From positions 398,546 to 462,545 of the forward strand of contig QCWE01000001.1 of the NCBI GenBank assembly GCA_003149555.1: a DNA stretch of 64,000 nucleotides, given 5' to 3'. The notes below the pieces were generated by a model, which searched no databases, had not been told where the DNA came from, and was given only the letters and a program-made list of their open reading frames with translations. Origin of the DNA: Candidatus Aquiluna sp. XM-24bin5. Its GTDB lineage: Bacteria; Actinomycetota; Actinomycetia; Actinomycetales; Microbacteriaceae. A program made the translations under genes and the position numbers. This document shows, in pieces, positions 1 through 9,852 of the stretch (positions within the stretch are counted from its first letter, which is position 1; each line of letters starts with the position of its first letter).

Positions 1-415
1 CATCAGCACCCCAGTTTGGTCCTACGAAGCTGGAGGCAACCTCAGCAGGGTCAACACCAAAAGCTTCAGCTAGCGCGAGCCTAACCTCCTCAGACTCAAC
101 GTCCTCAAGTTGTTCGGTCTGAACTCTTAGGTCGCTAAAGCCAACGGCCGCCACATTTACCTGAACCCCAGGAACTATCTCATTGACTGTCTCTGCGGCT
201 AGCGCCTGAGGTAGTTCTTGAGAGTTATTGACACGGAACTCACTACCGCCGCGGAACTCAATGCCAAAGTTGAAACCTCCCCGAACAAAGGGAAGGGCAA
301 CGGCAAGGATGACTGCCACGGCAGCAATCGCATACCAAAGATTCTTTTTTCCAACGAAGTCGAACGACCGCTCACCAGAGTAAAGCTGGTTTCCGAGTTT
401 TCTGAATTTACTCAT
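1..415 (-). CDS. secF: SecF protein-export membrane protein (5' part only)
   Basis: Partial gene: the start (ATG at 415) and the first 138 codons are inside the window, the rest lies to the left. SecF forms the SecDF accessory complex with SecD and uses the proton gradient to pull secreted proteins through SecYEG. The visible part has a short basic cytoplasmic N-terminus, the first membrane helix (roughly residues 27-45) and, right behind it, the family signature NFGIEFRGGSEF, followed by the start of the first periplasmic domain. The start overlaps the secD stop by 8 bases, so the two are translationally coupled; yajC and secD precede it in the same transcript. This gene order (yajC-secD-secF) is the standard actinobacterial one, so identity is secure although the C-terminal helices are not visible. 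Confidence 0.95.
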   Translation of the reverse strand, partial: MSKFRKLGNQLYSGERSFDFVGKKNLWYAIAAVAVILAVALPFVRGGFNFGIEFRGGSEFRVNNSQELPQALAAETVNEIVPGVQVNVAAVGFSDLRVQTEQLEDVESEEVRLALAEAFGVDPAEVASSFVGPNWGAD

Positions 416-2093
416 CGCCGTCCTCCAATGCCTGACGAGCCTTGCGTTCGGCGATGGTCTGCCTACGTTGTGCCTCTTTCGAAGACTTCTTGACCTTGTC
501 GGCCGAAACTTCAGCTGCAACCCTGAACTCTCCCCGACCACGATAAGAAGCCTTTGCAGCACTTAGGTCGAATCCTGAGAAGCGGTGGCCCGAGGCAAAG
601 AACTTGTTTCTCGCCAGCAGCTGAACTACCGGATGGGTAAAGAGCGTGACGATCAGAAGATCAATCAATGTCGTGAGCCCCAAAGTAAATGCGAAGCCAC
701 GCACCGAGGAGGAGGTCAATAGGTAAAGCACAACGGCGGCCGTAAAGCTAACCGCGTCAGACACGAGGATCGTTCTGAATGCCCTCTTCCATCCGGCCTC
801 AACCGCAATCTCGAGGCTTCTGCCGTCTCTAAGCTCGTCTCGGATACGTTCGAAGTAAACAATGAACGAGTCGGCGGTGATGCCAATCGCAACAATAAGA
901 CCCGCTACACCAGCAAGTGAAAGCCTGTAACCCTGCCTCCAGGACAGGAATGCAATGAACAGATAGACAAGGAGCGCGGCAATTATGAGAGAGCCGAGAA
1001 CAACGCTGGCAAGCCCGCGGTATTGGAATGCCATGTAGATCATGACGAAGATCAGACCGATCAAACCTGCGATGAGGCCGGAACGGAGGGATTCGTCACC
1101 TAAGGTGGCTGAGATGTTCTCCTGCGACTGAACCTCAAAGCCAATTGGTAGCGCACCGTACTTCAGCTGATCAGCCAGTACCGTAGCGCTTTCTTGCGTG
1201 AAGCTGCCGGTTATCTGTGCTTGACCATTTGTAATCACGGCATTTGTTGACGGGGCAGTGATAACTAGACCATCTAGCGTAATTGCGAACTGATTCTGTG
1301 GGCTTGGGAGTCCGAATAGACGTGACGTTACAGCTCCAAATGAGTTAGTACCCTCGGCATCAAACTCAAGATTGACCGCCCAGGTGTTGGTTGAGGCTCC
1401 GGTTTGCGTTGTAATTGTGCCGGCGTATGCGTCCGAGATGTTTTCGCCCCTGACTTCAACCGGTCCAAGAACGTACTTGAACCTCAAAAAATCATCACAG
1501 GTGACCAAGGGCTTCTCTGGGTCGTCAACCTGACCCGGCGTTCTGAATTGGCTGGAGCAGTCAAATTGCTCAAACTCCGCGAGAACTCTCTCTGTTAACC
1601 AGGCAGTATCAGATGCATTCACGGGCTGGGTCGAAGGCTCGTCACTGAGCGATTCGAGGTCCACCGGCTCCGCATTCTCAGCAAGAGGAATTGAATCCGA
1701 GTAGGTAATTACCGGCCTGAATTCGAGTAGAGCGCTTGCCTTGATCAGCTGGAGTGTGTTCGCATCGGGCGTTCCGGGGATGGCGACGACAATGTTCTCA
1801 TTGCCTTGAATCGTTACCTGGGCTTCACCAACACCCGAACCATCAATTCTCTGGCGGATGATGGAAACAGCCTGGTTGAGCTGCTCTAGCGATGCCTGCT
1901 GTCCGTCTGCGATTGAAGGGGTAAGGATCAGCTGCGTGCCACCCTGGAGATCAAGCGCCAATTCCGGCGCCCAGCTGGCGCCGGGTTGAGCGGTTACTGT
2001 CCCCCAGGTAATGAGTGCGACAAAAAATGCAGCTATACCGGTTATCCAGGAAATTCTGCGACGGGCTGACCTGGCGGTCGTATTTTCAGCCAA
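408..2093 (-). CDS. secD: SecD protein-export membrane protein
   Basis: 561-residue subunit of the SecDF translocation motor. An N-terminal membrane helix (about residues 16-36) is followed by the SecD signature ELALDLQGGTQLIL, the large P1 periplasmic domain (to about residue 340) and a C-terminal block of membrane helices starting near residue 345; the segment GLIVAIGITADSFIVYFERI is the conserved helix carrying the RND-type Asp used in proton coupling. After the last helix there is a roughly 50-residue charged cytoplasmic tail (DKVKKSSKEAQRRQ...), typical of actinobacterial SecD. The gene begins 3 bases after yajC and ends overlapping secF by 8 bases, so yajC, secD and secF form one operon. 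Start chosen as the ATG at 2093, directly after the yajC stop. Confidence 0.97.
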   Translation of the reverse strand: MAENTTARSARRRISWITGIAAFFVALITWGTVTAQPGASWAPELALDLQGGTQLILTPSIADGQQASLEQLNQAVSIIRQRIDGSGVGEAQVTIQGNENIVVAIPGTPDANTLQLIKASALLEFRPVITYSDSIPLAENAEPVDLESLSDEPSTQPVNASDTAWLTERVLAEFEQFDCSSQFRTPGQVDDPEKPLVTCDDFLRFKYVLGPVEVRGENISDAYAGTITTQTGASTNTWAVNLEFDAEGTNSFGAVTSRLFGLPSPQNQFAITLDGLVITAPSTNAVITNGQAQITGSFTQESATVLADQLKYGALPIGFEVQSQENISATLGDESLRSGLIAGLIGLIFVMIYMAFQYRGLASVVLGSLIIAALLVYLFIAFLSWRQGYRLSLAGVAGLIVAIGITADSFIVYFERIRDELRDGRSLEIAVEAGWKRAFRTILVSDAVSFTAAVVLYLLTSSSVRGFAFTLGLTTLIDLLIVTLFTHPVVQLLARNKFFASGHRFSGFDLSAAKASYRGRGEFRVAAEVSADKVKKSSKEAQRRQTIAERKARQALEDGDE

Positions 2094-2096
2094 CTA

Positions 2097-2351
2097 TTAC
2101 TTCTCCTCAGCGGGGATAACTTTTCCCACCGCACCACGAAGCACTCTGAGCTTCGTGCCTTTCACGGATTCAATCTCAAGCTCTTCCTCAGAAACCGTAA
2201 GAACCTTACCCATGATGCCGGCATGCAGGACTACTTGAGATCCAACCTCTAGAGAGGACTGCATTGCCTCCACTTCCTTCTTACGACGTCGATTCTGCGT
2301 CACGAGGAAGACGATCATTAGAGCTAGAACAGCTAAAAGTAGAGCGTCCAA
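2097..2351 (-). CDS. yajC: YajC preprotein translocase subunit
   Basis: 84-residue single-span membrane protein that associates with SecDF. It has one N-terminal helix (about residues 3-19), then the basic stretch NRRRKKEVEAMQ and the typical YajC soluble domain with GSQVVLHAGIMGKVLTVSEE. The start is a TTG at 2351 supported by an AAGGA ribosome binding site six bases upstream; no ATG is available in a suitable place. It is the first gene of the sec trio and lies 59 bases downstream of ruvB, so it is probably co-transcribed with the ruv genes. Confidence 0.93.
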   Translation of the reverse strand: MDALLLAVLALMIVFLVTQNRRRKKEVEAMQSSLEVGSQVVLHAGIMGKVLTVSEEELEIESVKGTKLRVLRGAVGKVIPAEEK

Positions 2352-2410
2352 AGATTTTCCTTACCGAGATAGTCCCCCGAAATTATAGGCGTTTCTGTCC
2401 CTGCGTGGGG

Positions 2411-3379
2411 CTAGGCACCCAGGTGGGCGATGCCCGCTGGTGTAATTTCCCGCCCGCGCGGCGTCCGCTGGATGAAACCGATGCGAATCAAGTAGGGCTC
2501 AATTACAGCTTCTATTGTGTCTGGCTCCTCGCCTATTGCCACCGCAAGAGTTGATAGGCCTACAGGCTTCGAATTGAACTTGGTGGCCAGCAGCGTGAGT
2601 AGCTGGTTATCGACTCTGTCAAGGCCAGCCTGATCGACGCCGAAGAGCTCCATTGCCTCATCCACAACGGCCTCGGTTATCAGGGAATGCTCTCCAACCG
2701 ACGCAAAGTCACGGGTCCTTCGCAAAAGACGGTTGGCCACTCTAGGAGTTCCGCGGGATCTTCGTGCAAGCTCATCCCTCGCCTCCGGAACAATCTGAAC
2801 ACCTAATCGAGCCGCGCTGTTTTGAATAACAACAGAGAGCTCCTCTGCGTCGTAGTACTCAAGAAATGCAGTAAATCCGAAGCGATCACGAAGTGGGTTC
2901 GGGAGCATTCCGCTTCGGGTAGTAGCCCCAACAAGAGTAAACGGAGCTATGTCGAGAGAAATAGAAGAGGCGCCTGGCCCTTTCCCGACCATAACGTCTA
3001 CTCGAAAGTCCTCCATGGCCAGGTAGAGCATCTCTTCGGCTGATCTCGACAAGCGATGGATTTCGTCGATAAACAGGACATCTGAGGGTTCAAGGGCGGA
3101 GAGAATCGAAGCCAAATCGCCTGCCGACTGAATTGCGGGTCCACTCGATAGCTTCAAGGTTCGTTCTGCCTCCGCGGCGACAATCATGGCAAGTGTCGTC
3201 TTACCTAGACCGGGAGGCCCAGCAAGCAAGATGTGATCCGCACTTCGATTGTCTTTCTTGGCAGCGGCAATTACTAGCGAGAGCTGCTCGACGACTCTGG
3301 ATTGACCGACGAATTCGCTGAGGTCTTTAGGTCTTAGTGCTGCTTCCAGCTCCAACTCTTCGTGGCTGAGGTCGCTCAT
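2411..3379 (-). CDS. ruvB: Holliday junction branch migration helicase RuvB
   Basis: 322-residue AAA+ motor that drives branch migration of Holliday junctions with RuvA. The protein shows the N-terminal family opening [12 protein letters not shown], Walker [13 protein letters not shown] (around residue 55), Walker [12 protein letters not shown], sensor 1 [20 protein letters not shown] containing the arginine finger region, and the C-terminal winged helix ending with the DNA-contacting RTPRGREIT. Slightly short for the family (usually 330-350) because the N-terminal leader is trimmed. Start overlaps the ruvA stop by 4 bases (ATGA), giving translational coupling within the ruvC-ruvA-ruvB operon. 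Confidence 0.97.
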   Translation of the reverse strand: MSDLSHEELELEAALRPKDLSEFVGQSRVVEQLSLVIAAAKKDNRSADHILLAGPPGLGKTTLAMIVAAEAERTLKLSSGPAIQSAGDLASILSALEPSDVLFIDEIHRLSRSAEEMLYLAMEDFRVDVMVGKGPGASSISLDIAPFTLVGATTRSGMLPNPLRDRFGFTAFLEYYDAEELSVVIQNSAARLGVQIVPEARDELARRSRGTPRVANRLLRRTRDFASVGEHSLITEAVVDEAMELFGVDQAGLDRVDNQLLTLLATKFNSKPVGLSTLAVAIGEEPDTIEAVIEPYLIRIGFIQRTPRGREITPAGIAHLGA

Positions 3380-3939
3380 TTGAGCTTTGCCTTGCCTAAT
3401 AATGCCAGGGCAGAGCGCAGGGCCTCAGACTCCCCCAAGGTTGAATCGACTTCTGCCAAAACTGACTTTGCCTGAGACTCATCTGTCCCGAGTTGGATAA
3501 GCGCCTGCAAGACCCGCTCACGCTCGGGGTTTGCAGAACTAAGACCCACTTTTCCACCTAGTGAGATAAGGATTAGTTTTGCCGTCTTAGGTCCAATTCC
3601 CGGAATTGCTCTGAAAGCCGCCTCGTCTTGATTGTTTACGGCATTAGCGATTGCTGCTGCATCCATTCCGGCAAGGGCCGTCATTGCAAGCCTGGGGCCG
3701 ATGCCGCTGACCGAACACAGCAGATCAAACTGCTCGCGTTCCTGGACCGACTGAAAGCCGAAGAGGCTGAGCTCGTCCTCCCTGACCACAAGCCGAGTTT
3801 CAATTTTTGCGTCATCTCCTGCGCGGAGCTTGAGAATGTGACGAGGGGTGAGGTGAACCTGTAGACCGATCCCTCCAACCTCCAGCACACATGAGTCGAC
3901 ACCTAACGAAGCCACTTTGCCGGAGAGAGTTGAAATCAC
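3376..3939 (-). CDS. ruvA: Holliday junction DNA-binding protein RuvA
   Basis: 187-residue tetrameric junction-binding protein. Domain I is the OB fold starting [13 protein letters not shown]; domain II contains the two helix-hairpin-helix motifs ([19 protein letters not shown] around 80-98 and [22 protein letters not shown] around 112-133); domain III, which regulates RuvB, is the C-terminal 45 residues after an acidic linker. The start is GTG at 3939, 4 bases after the ruvC stop, without a strong ribosome binding site, so coupling to ruvC is likely. It overlaps ruvB by 4 bases. Confidence 0.96.
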   Translation of the reverse strand: MISTLSGKVASLGVDSCVLEVGGIGLQVHLTPRHILKLRAGDDAKIETRLVVREDELSLFGFQSVQEREQFDLLCSVSGIGPRLAMTALAGMDAAAIANAVNNQDEAAFRAIPGIGPKTAKLILISLGGKVGLSSANPERERVLQALIQLGTDESQAKSVLAEVDSTLGESEALRSALALLGKAKLK

Positions 3940-3943
3940 AGGG

Positions 3944-4471
3944 CTAACCTAATTGCCCACGCGCCGCTTTGCTGGCTGCGACCCACTTACGCTGGGCAGC
4001 CGTAGTGGCAAAGGAAGAGCGCTTTTGGGCACACAGCGCAACTGCAAGTGCGTCTGCCACATCGGGTGCCTTTGGTAGGGAATCGATTTTCAGGATTGAC
4101 TTAACCATGAGCGACACCTGCTCTTTGTTCGCTCGGCCGTTGCCTGTCACAGCTGCCTTTACCTCACTCGGGGTAAAGAACTCTACGGGGATGTCTCGCT
4201 TGTGGGCGGCCGCCATAAGGGCGCCAGATATTTGCGCCACGCCCATAACCGAGCGGAGGTTCGCTTGTGCGAAGACCCTCTCCAATGCGATGAGCTGGGG
4301 CTTATGGCGGTCTAACAGCGCTTCTAGCTGGGTCGCAATTGTTCCAACTCTTGTGGCTGGATCTTCGGTGCTTGCCGTCTGGATTAGTCCAAAGTCGGTG
4401 GCATTGTCTAAATCCAGTAACCCATAGCCGCACCTAGTGAGTCCGGGATCTACACCAAGGATTTTTGCCAT
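3944..4471 (-). CDS. ruvC: Holliday junction resolvase RuvC
   Basis: 175-residue endonuclease that cuts Holliday junctions symmetrically. All four acidic metal ligands of the RNase H-like fold can be placed: Asp in ILGVDPGLTRCGYG (residue 7), Glu in IALERVFAQAN, and the C-terminal pair in DVADALAVALC. ATG at 4471 overlaps the yebC stop by one base (TGATG), so yebC, ruvC, ruvA and ruvB are read as one transcript. The order yebC-ruvCAB is standard in actinobacteria. The C-terminal tail is slightly basic, as usual. Confidence 0.96.
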   Translation of the reverse strand: MAKILGVDPGLTRCGYGLLDLDNATDFGLIQTASTEDPATRVGTIATQLEALLDRHKPQLIALERVFAQANLRSVMGVAQISGALMAAAHKRDIPVEFFTPSEVKAAVTGNGRANKEQVSLMVKSILKIDSLPKAPDVADALAVALCAQKRSSFATTAAQRKWVAASKAARGQLG

Positions 4472-5220
4472 CAGTCAGCTAGCTGGCTTAGAACCTCGTT
4501 TGAGACATCCATGTTGGTATACACCTCTTGAACGTCATCGAGATCCTCTAGGCTCTCTACGAGACGCACGATCTTGCCAGCGGTGTCAGCATTCGCCTCA
4601 ACCTTTATTGAAGAGACAAATTCAACATCGGCAGATTCGTAATCCAACCCGGCATCTTGAAGGGCCTGGCGAACAGGCACCAAGGAACTCGCCTCACAGG
4701 TTAATACCAACGAGTCCGCTCCCTGCTCGATGTCCTCGATGTTGTGCTCAATTGTTGCCTCAAGAACAGAGTCCTCTGAGGCTTCGCTAGCAAGCACAAT
4801 GACGCCCTTACGTGAGAACTGGTAGCTAACCGAGCCTGGGTCCGCGAGGTTACCTCCGCCCTTGGTGAAGGCAAGGCGCACCTCTGCCGCAGCGCGGTTT
4901 TTGTTGTCGGTGAGGCACTCAATGAGAATCGCTACCCCGCCAGGGCCATAGCCCTCGTAGAGGATGTTCTGGTAGTCAACCGCGTCTCCCAGAGCACCTG
5001 ATCCGCGTTTTACAGCACGGTCAATGTTGTCCCCAGGGACTGAGCTCTTTTTTGCTTTGTAGATAGCGTCGTACAGAGTTGGGTTTCCATCAGGGTCAGG
5101 GCCTCCGGTCCTCGCCGCAACCTCAATGTTACGGATCAACTTTGCCCACAGCTTCGCCCTCTTGGCGTCGTTAGCTGCCTTTTTGTGTTTCGTGGTTGCC
5201 CACTTGGAATGTCCTGACAT
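4471..5220 (-). CDS. yebC: YebC/TACO1-family translational or transcriptional regulator
   Basis: 249-residue YebC family protein. The hallmark N-terminus [20 protein letters not shown] is present, followed by the conserved segment [15 protein letters not shown], the [22 protein letters not shown] block and the C-terminal two-domain alpha/beta fold. Family members have been described both as DNA-binding regulators and as factors that relieve ribosome stalling at proline stretches; which applies here cannot be told from sequence. The dihydrolipoamide acyltransferase linker in this same window (41640-41870) is very proline-rich, so a translation role would be useful. Gene lies 19 bases after pdxT and overlaps ruvC. 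Confidence 0.95.
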   Translation of the reverse strand: MSGHSKWATTKHKKAANDAKRAKLWAKLIRNIEVAARTGGPDPDGNPTLYDAIYKAKKSSVPGDNIDRAVKRGSGALGDAVDYQNILYEGYGPGGVAILIECLTDNKNRAAAEVRLAFTKGGGNLADPGSVSYQFSRKGVIVLASEASEDSVLEATIEHNIEDIEQGADSLVLTCEASSLVPVRQALQDAGLDYESADVEFVSSIKVEANADTAGKIVRLVESLEDLDDVQEVYTNMDVSNEVLSQLAD

Positions 5221-5239
5221 GGTTACCTAAATTACATCC

Positions 5240-5803
5240 TCAATTGCTCTGAACGGCGCTTAGAAACCGTCTGTGGAGTTCTTTTGCACCGGTGAGTTCG
5301 GGATGGAACGTTGCACCAAATAGCTTTCCATCGCGAACAGCAACGGGCTCACCCTCGTAAGTTGCTATCACTTCACACTCCCCCACGTCCAGAATTCTTG
5401 GGGCTCGGATAAAGGCAACTCTCTCGCTGGAATCCCCGAACTCGACCTCAGCCTCAAAGCTGTGTGTCTGGCCTCCGTAGGCATTTCTTTCGACAGCTAC
5501 AGCCAGGCCACCTATCAACTGCTGATCTTCGAGCTTGCCAACGACTTCATCACTCAGCAGAATCAGCCCGGCACACGTGCCCAGTACTGGCCTCTCTCTG
5601 ACGAACTTTCTTACCGGCTCCAGCAACTCATAGTTCACGAGCAGCTTTGAAATGGTTGTACTCTCTCCACCTGGAATTACAAGTCCAGTGCAGCTAGCTA
5701 ACTCTTCTTGACTGCGAACAGGCGTGGCACTTTCGCCCAGGTCGCTGAGTATCGCTAGATGTTCCCTTACATCTCCCTGAAGAGCTAGAACCCCAACTGG
5801 CAA
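5240..5803 (-). CDS. pdxT: Pyridoxal 5'-phosphate synthase glutaminase subunit PdxT
   Basis: 187-residue class I glutamine amidotransferase that hydrolyses glutamine and channels ammonia to PdxS. The family opening VGVLALQGDVREH is present, with IPGGESTTI (oxyanion region), nucleophile Cys in VLGTCAGLILLSDE, and the His-x-Glu pair in TFHPELTG. Start is a TTG at 5803 that follows the pdxS stop codon with no spacing (TAATTG), indicating tight coupling and a 1:1 supply of the two subunits. The pair makes vitamin B6 by the DXP-independent route, as in other actinobacteria. Confidence 0.95.
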   Translation of the reverse strand: MPVGVLALQGDVREHLAILSDLGESATPVRSQEELASCTGLVIPGGESTTISKLLVNYELLEPVRKFVRERPVLGTCAGLILLSDEVVGKLEDQQLIGGLAVAVERNAYGGQTHSFEAEVEFGDSSERVAFIRAPRILDVGECEVIATYEGEPVAVRDGKLFGATFHPELTGAKELHRRFLSAVQSN

Positions 5804-6697
5804 TTACCAGCCACGCTCCGCAAGGCGGTGCGGCGCAGGAAGGTCTGCGACGTTGATGCCGACCATTGCCTCGCCAAGGCCCCGAGATGCATCCGCTACC
5901 TTCTTGGCATCCGAGTAGTAAGTAGTTGCCTTGACGATGGCCTTGGCCCGCTCGGATGGATTACCCGACTTGAAGATTCCACTACCAACAAAGACGCCGT
6001 CGGCCCCGAGCTGCATCATCAAGGCTGCATCCGCCGGAGTCGCAATTCCTCCGGCAACGAACATCACCACTGGAAGCTTGCCTGTCTCAGCGACCTCCTT
6101 CACCAGCGGGTATGGCGCTTGGAGTTCTTTCGCTGCGACGTAAAGCTCGTCTGGGCTCTTCGCTGCAAGCGCTGCGATCTCTCCCCTGATGGTTCGAATG
6201 TGCTTCATGGCCTCGGAGACGTCCCCAGTGCCAGCCTCACCCTTAGAGCGAATCATGGCTGCTCCCTCGGTGACTCGGCGAAGTGCTTCGCCCAAATTGG
6301 TCGCTCCACAGACAAACGGCACGTTGAACTGCCACTTGTCGATGTGGTTCACGTAGTCCGCCGGGGACAAAACCTCAGATTCATCGATGTAGTCCACCTC
6401 TAGGGCTTCAAGAATCTGCGCCTCGACAAAGTGACCGATACGAGCCTTGGCCATTACGGGTATCGATACCGTTTCTATGATCTGCTCAATCAGGTCCGGG
6501 TCACTCATTCGAGCAACCCCACCCTCTGCGCGTATGTCGGCTGGGACTCTCTCAAGTGCCATGACTGCAACGGCGCCGGCGTCCTCGGCTATTTTCGCCT
6601 GCTCGGGTGTTACGACATCCATGATTACGCCGCCCTTGAGCATCTCTGCCAGGCCGCGCTTAACTAGGTCAGTACCTTCGTTCTTGTTCTGGGACAT
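5804..6697 (-). CDS. pdxS: Pyridoxal 5'-phosphate synthase subunit PdxS
   Basis: 297-residue (beta-alpha)8 barrel that makes PLP from ribose 5-phosphate, glyceraldehyde 3-phosphate and ammonia. Conserved blocks include [59 protein letters not shown] with the first catalytic Lys region, the phosphate loop and [22 protein letters not shown] near the C-terminus with FVGSGIFKS. Length is typical. It lies 9 bases downstream of the HIT gene and directly before pdxT. The adjacency of HIT and pdxS is more compact than in larger actinobacteria, where phospholipid mannoside genes often intervene. Confidence 0.97.
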   Translation of the reverse strand: MSQNKNEGTDLVKRGLAEMLKGGVIMDVVTPEQAKIAEDAGAVAVMALERVPADIRAEGGVARMSDPDLIEQIIETVSIPVMAKARIGHFVEAQILEALEVDYIDESEVLSPADYVNHIDKWQFNVPFVCGATNLGEALRRVTEGAAMIRSKGEAGTGDVSEAMKHIRTIRGEIAALAAKSPDELYVAAKELQAPYPLVKEVAETGKLPVVMFVAGGIATPADAALMMQLGADGVFVGSGIFKSGNPSERAKAIVKATTYYSDAKKVADASRGLGEAMVGINVADLPAPHRLAERGW

Positions 6698-6706
6698 TCG
6701 ATAATC

Positions 6707-7240
6707 CTAAGCTTCGCTGACCCAGTTATTAGCAATTGTTTCTCTAACCTCACCTAGCAACCTGGGCATTGCTTTGGTTTGGGCGACGATTGGGAAAAAG
6801 TTGGAGTCATTTCGCCAACGCGGAACTATGTGTTGGTGAAGGTGTGAGGCGATGCCGGCTCCAGCAACCTCTCCCTGATTCATCCCGATATTAAACCCAT
6901 GTGTGCCACTCACATTCCTAAGAGTCACCATTGCCTGCTGCGTAAGCAAAGCCATCTCTGCAACCTCATCTGCAGTTGCTAGGTCGTAGGTGTCCACGTG
7001 GCGGTATGGGCATACGAGCATATGGCCGGGGTTGTATGGAAAAAGATTAAGCAGCACGAAGCAGGTATCACCTTTTTTGACAACAAGCCCGTCCTCGGGG
7101 TCCTTGTCTGGCGCGGCGCAAAAGGGGCAGTCCTCATCGGCAGGCTGCTGCAATTCCTGGAGATAGACCAGTCTGTGCGGTGTCCACAGTCGCTCAAAAC
7201 CATCCTGCATCCCACCAAAGTTGTCCAAGGGATCGGCCAT
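6707..7240 (-). CDS. HIT-domain nucleotide hydrolase or phosphorylase
   Basis: 177-residue histidine-triad protein. The nucleotide-binding triad is visible as HLHQHIVPRW (about residues 133-142), with the upstream family segments CPFCAAPDKDPEDGLVV (a possible zinc-binding Cys pair), LNLFPYNPGHMLVCPYRHV and GFNIGMNQGEVAGAGI. Proteins of this subgroup act on diadenosine polyphosphates or related nucleotide conjugates (Ap4A phosphorylase-like). It starts one base after the thrS stop and precedes pdxS, so it is expressed with threonyl-tRNA synthetase; a role in clearing Ap4A made as a by-product of aminoacylation would fit this context but is inference. Confidence 0.88.
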   Translation of the reverse strand: MADPLDNFGGMQDGFERLWTPHRLVYLQELQQPADEDCPFCAAPDKDPEDGLVVKKGDTCFVLLNLFPYNPGHMLVCPYRHVDTYDLATADEVAEMALLTQQAMVTLRNVSGTHGFNIGMNQGEVAGAGIASHLHQHIVPRWRNDSNFFPIVAQTKAMPRLLGEVRETIANNWVSEA

Positions 7241-9226
7241 CTAAACCTGCCTCCGCTCAGAGATCGCCTCTAGGATGATTCTCTTCGCCTCGTCTAAGCC
7301 AACATCATTTACCTGTTCGCCGGATCGGTATCGGAAGCTCACTGTCTTTGCGCTCGAATCCCTCTCGCCTGCAAGCAGAAGGAACGGGACCCTATCGAGA
7401 GTATGATCGCGAATCTTCTTTTGCATTCTCGAGTCACTTCGGTCCACGAATCCCCTGACACCTTGAGCGCTCAGGTCAGACAAAAACTCCTCGAGATACT
7501 CGGCGAACTCATCTGCAACTGGTACACCCACAACCTGCACCGGCGCCAGCCAGGGCGGGAAATGCCCCGCATAGTGCTCAGTCAGTACACCAAAGAAGCG
7601 CTCGATAGATCCAAAGAGTGCCCTGTGGATCATGATTGGTCTGTGACGATTTCCATCGCTTGCCACATATTCCAGCTCAAACCTTTCTGGCAGGTTGAAG
7701 TCAAGCTGGATGGTCGACATTTGCCAGGTTCGTCCAATGGCATCTCTAGCCTGAACGGAAATCTTCGGCCCGTAAAACGCAGCTCCACCTGGGTCAGGAA
7801 CCAATTCAAGACCACTGGCCTTTGCCACCTTCTCTAATGTTTGGGTAGCCGAAGTCCAAATAGAGTCGTCACCAACGAACTTGGGGTTTCCCTCTTCTTT
7901 CGTCGATAGCTCTAGGTAAAAGTCATCGAGCCCGTAGTCCCGCAGCAGGTCGAGCACGAAATTCAGAACTCCGGTCAATTCGCTCTCAAGCTGCTCGGGA
8001 GAAACAAAGAGGTGAGCGTCATCCTGCGTCATGCCCCGGACTCTAGTTAGGCCGTGTAAGACCCCTGATTTCTCGTATCTGTAGACGGATCCAAATTCGA
8101 ACATTCGCAGCGGCAGTTCTCGGTAGCTTCGCGACCTCGACTTGAATACCAAGATGTGAAACGGGCAATTCATGGGCTTCAGGTAATAATCCTGACCCTG
8201 TCGCTTCACGTTCCCCTTTTCGTCAAACTCAGCATCTAGCTTTAAGGCCGGAAACATCCCGTCGGCATACCACTGAAGGTGTCCGCTGGTTTCAAAAAGG
8301 TTCGACTTTGTAATGTGCGGAGAGTAGACAAACTCGTAGCCAGCCTCCTCATGGCGCTGACGACTGTAGTCCTCCATTACCCTTCGGATAATTCCGCCCT
8401 TTGGGTGGAATACGGCTAAGCCTGAACCAATCTCCTCAGGGAAGCTAAACAGGTCTAGTTCTGCACCGAGCTTTCGGTGGTCTCTTCGCTGCGCCTCAGC
8501 CAGACGTTCCAAATAGGCCTCTTTTGCTTCAACCGTGGGCCATGCAGTGCCGTAGATTCGCTGAAGTTGCTTGTTGCTCTCGTTTCCACGCCAGTAGGCA
8601 GCGGCAACCCTGGTGAGAGCGAAACCCTTGCCGACCATGCGGCTGCTTGGTACGTGGGGGCCTCGGCAAAGATCAAACCAGGCAACTGAGCCGTCTGGGT
8701 TTACGTTCTCGTAAATGCTCAGCCCACCAGCGCCAACCTCGACTGAACCCTCGCCAACGTCTGAGCTCTTCAGCCCAATGAGCTCCAGTTTGTAGGGCTC
8801 TTTGGCAAGGCGTCTCTTTGCCTCAGCATCGCTCACTTCAACTCGAACGAATCTTTGACTCTTACCGACGAGCTCCTTCATCCTCTTTTCAAGACGCTTT
8901 AGGTCTTCAGGATTGAAGGGTTCATCTACATCAAAGTCGTAGTAGAAGCCATCCTGGATAGGCGGCCCGATTCCAAGCTTGGCGTCTGAAAAGAGTTCCT
9001 GCACGGCCTGAGCAAGAAGGTGTGCAGTTGAGTGCCTAAGGATGGCAAGTCCCGAATCACTATCGATGCTGATTCCCTCGACATCATCTCCTACGGCAAG
9101 GGTGTATGAGAGGTCTCTCTCTTCCCCATTTACCAGCAAGGCAATGATTGAGCGGTCCTCAAAAAGATCAAATCCGGTGGCACCCTCACTTACCTGGTGA
9201 GTCTTCCCGGCGAGTTTTATCTGCAA
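7241..9226 (-). CDS. thrS: Threonyl-tRNA synthetase
   Basis: Class II synthetase charging tRNA-Thr. Domains in order: N-terminal TGS (about residues 1-60, starting [11 protein letters not shown]), the second-additional editing domain with [11 protein letters not shown] (metal/editing His), the catalytic core with motif 2 [20 protein letters not shown] and motif 3 near [14 protein letters not shown], and the anticodon-binding domain ([12 protein letters not shown] onward). I chose a TTG at 9226 because AGGAG lies five bases upstream and the TGS domain begins there; a GTG at 9256 in the same frame would add ten residues but lacks a ribosome binding site. It heads the long minus-strand run down to secF and is divergent from the VIT gene. 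Confidence 0.95.
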   Translation of the reverse strand: MQIKLAGKTHQVSEGATGFDLFEDRSIIALLVNGEERDLSYTLAVGDDVEGISIDSDSGLAILRHSTAHLLAQAVQELFSDAKLGIGPPIQDGFYYDFDVDEPFNPEDLKRLEKRMKELVGKSQRFVRVEVSDAEAKRRLAKEPYKLELIGLKSSDVGEGSVEVGAGGLSIYENVNPDGSVAWFDLCRGPHVPSSRMVGKGFALTRVAAAYWRGNESNKQLQRIYGTAWPTVEAKEAYLERLAEAQRRDHRKLGAELDLFSFPEEIGSGLAVFHPKGGIIRRVMEDYSRQRHEEAGYEFVYSPHITKSNLFETSGHLQWYADGMFPALKLDAEFDEKGNVKRQGQDYYLKPMNCPFHILVFKSRSRSYRELPLRMFEFGSVYRYEKSGVLHGLTRVRGMTQDDAHLFVSPEQLESELTGVLNFVLDLLRDYGLDDFYLELSTKEEGNPKFVGDDSIWTSATQTLEKVAKASGLELVPDPGGAAFYGPKISVQARDAIGRTWQMSTIQLDFNLPERFELEYVASDGNRHRPIMIHRALFGSIERFFGVLTEHYAGHFPPWLAPVQVVGVPVADEFAEYLEEFLSDLSAQGVRGFVDRSDSRMQKKIRDHTLDRVPFLLLAGERDSSAKTVSFRYRSGEQVNDVGLDEAKRIILEAISERRQV

Positions 9227-9298
9227 CTTCGCTCCTAACCCGCCCAGTCTAGCCACGAAGTAAGGCTTGCCTTGCTAGAGAAATGACCTGACATAGGC

Positions 9299-9304
9299 AA
9301 TAGT
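9299..9304 (+). promoter_or_regulatory. -10 box placed for leaderless transcription of the VIT gene
   Basis: AATAGT matches 4 of 6 positions of the -10 consensus and lies exactly six bases before the GTG start at 9311, so the transcript would begin at or next to the start codon. No ribosome binding site precedes the GTG. Confidence 0.4.
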
Positions 9305-9310
9305 GTCTTC

Positions 9311-9847
9311 GTGTCTTCTTCAAGTGATCGCGAACTAGAGCGAAAGCTCAACTGGCTCAGAGCCGCTGTACTGGGCGCAAACGACGGCATTGTGTCGGTG
9401 GCGGGAATGGTGATGGGAGTCGCCGGAGCCGGCGCAGATCGCCCCACGGTCCTGCTCGCAGGTATCGCGGCACTCGTTGCCGGCTCGATTTCAATGGGTG
9501 GTGGCGAGTACGTCTCGGTTTCTGCCCAACGAGACACAGAACTCTCCTACGGACGCACGCCGAATGAGGTCAACGCCCATCCCTGGGGTGCAGCCTGGAG
9601 TTCGTTCTTAGCTTTCGCAGCTGGCGCAGTGCTGCCATTGATTGCCATTACTGGGCCTTGGGAGGCATACCGCGAGGTTGCCACAGTCGCTGCAGTCGTG
9701 GTGGCCCTGACCCTCACCGGTTGGTGGGCAGCATGGGCAGGAGGATCATCACCGGTGAAGTCGATCCTGCGCAACGTTGCCATTAGCCTTCTCACAATGG
9801 GCATCTCCTACGGAATCGGCTCTTTGCTGGGCGTAACCGTCCTCTAA
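9311..9847 (+). CDS. Short VIT/CCC1-family iron or manganese transporter
   Basis: 178-residue membrane protein. The family signature of VIT1/Ccc1 transporters is clear in the first half (ANDGIVSVAGMVMGVAGAG, then ALVAGSISMGGGEYVSVSAQRD) and in the second half (HPWGAAWSSFLAFAAGAVLPL). Five membrane segments are expected, the family number. Unlike most members, the cytosolic hinge between helices 2 and 3, which carries the Glu-rich metal-binding domain, is reduced to about 20 residues (TELSYGRTPNEVNAHP); most bacterial homologues are 220-370 residues. It could still export Fe2+ or Mn2+. Start is a GTG with no ribosome binding site but a suitable -10 box, and mqo follows after 17 bases with its own -10 box. 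Confidence 0.85.
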   Translation: MSSSSDRELERKLNWLRAAVLGANDGIVSVAGMVMGVAGAGADRPTVLLAGIAALVAGSISMGGGEYVSVSAQRDTELSYGRTPNEVNAHPWGAAWSSFLAFAAGAVLPLIAITGPWEAYREVATVAAVVVALTLTGWWAAWAGGSSPVKSILRNVAISLLTMGISYGIGSLLGVTVL

Positions 9848-9852
9848 GCCGT

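Noticed and set aside
3969..4427. Long plus-strand open frame opposite ruvC
   Set aside because: It mirrors the ruvC codon pattern on the other strand, has no recognisable motif and would require overlapping a conserved resolvase.
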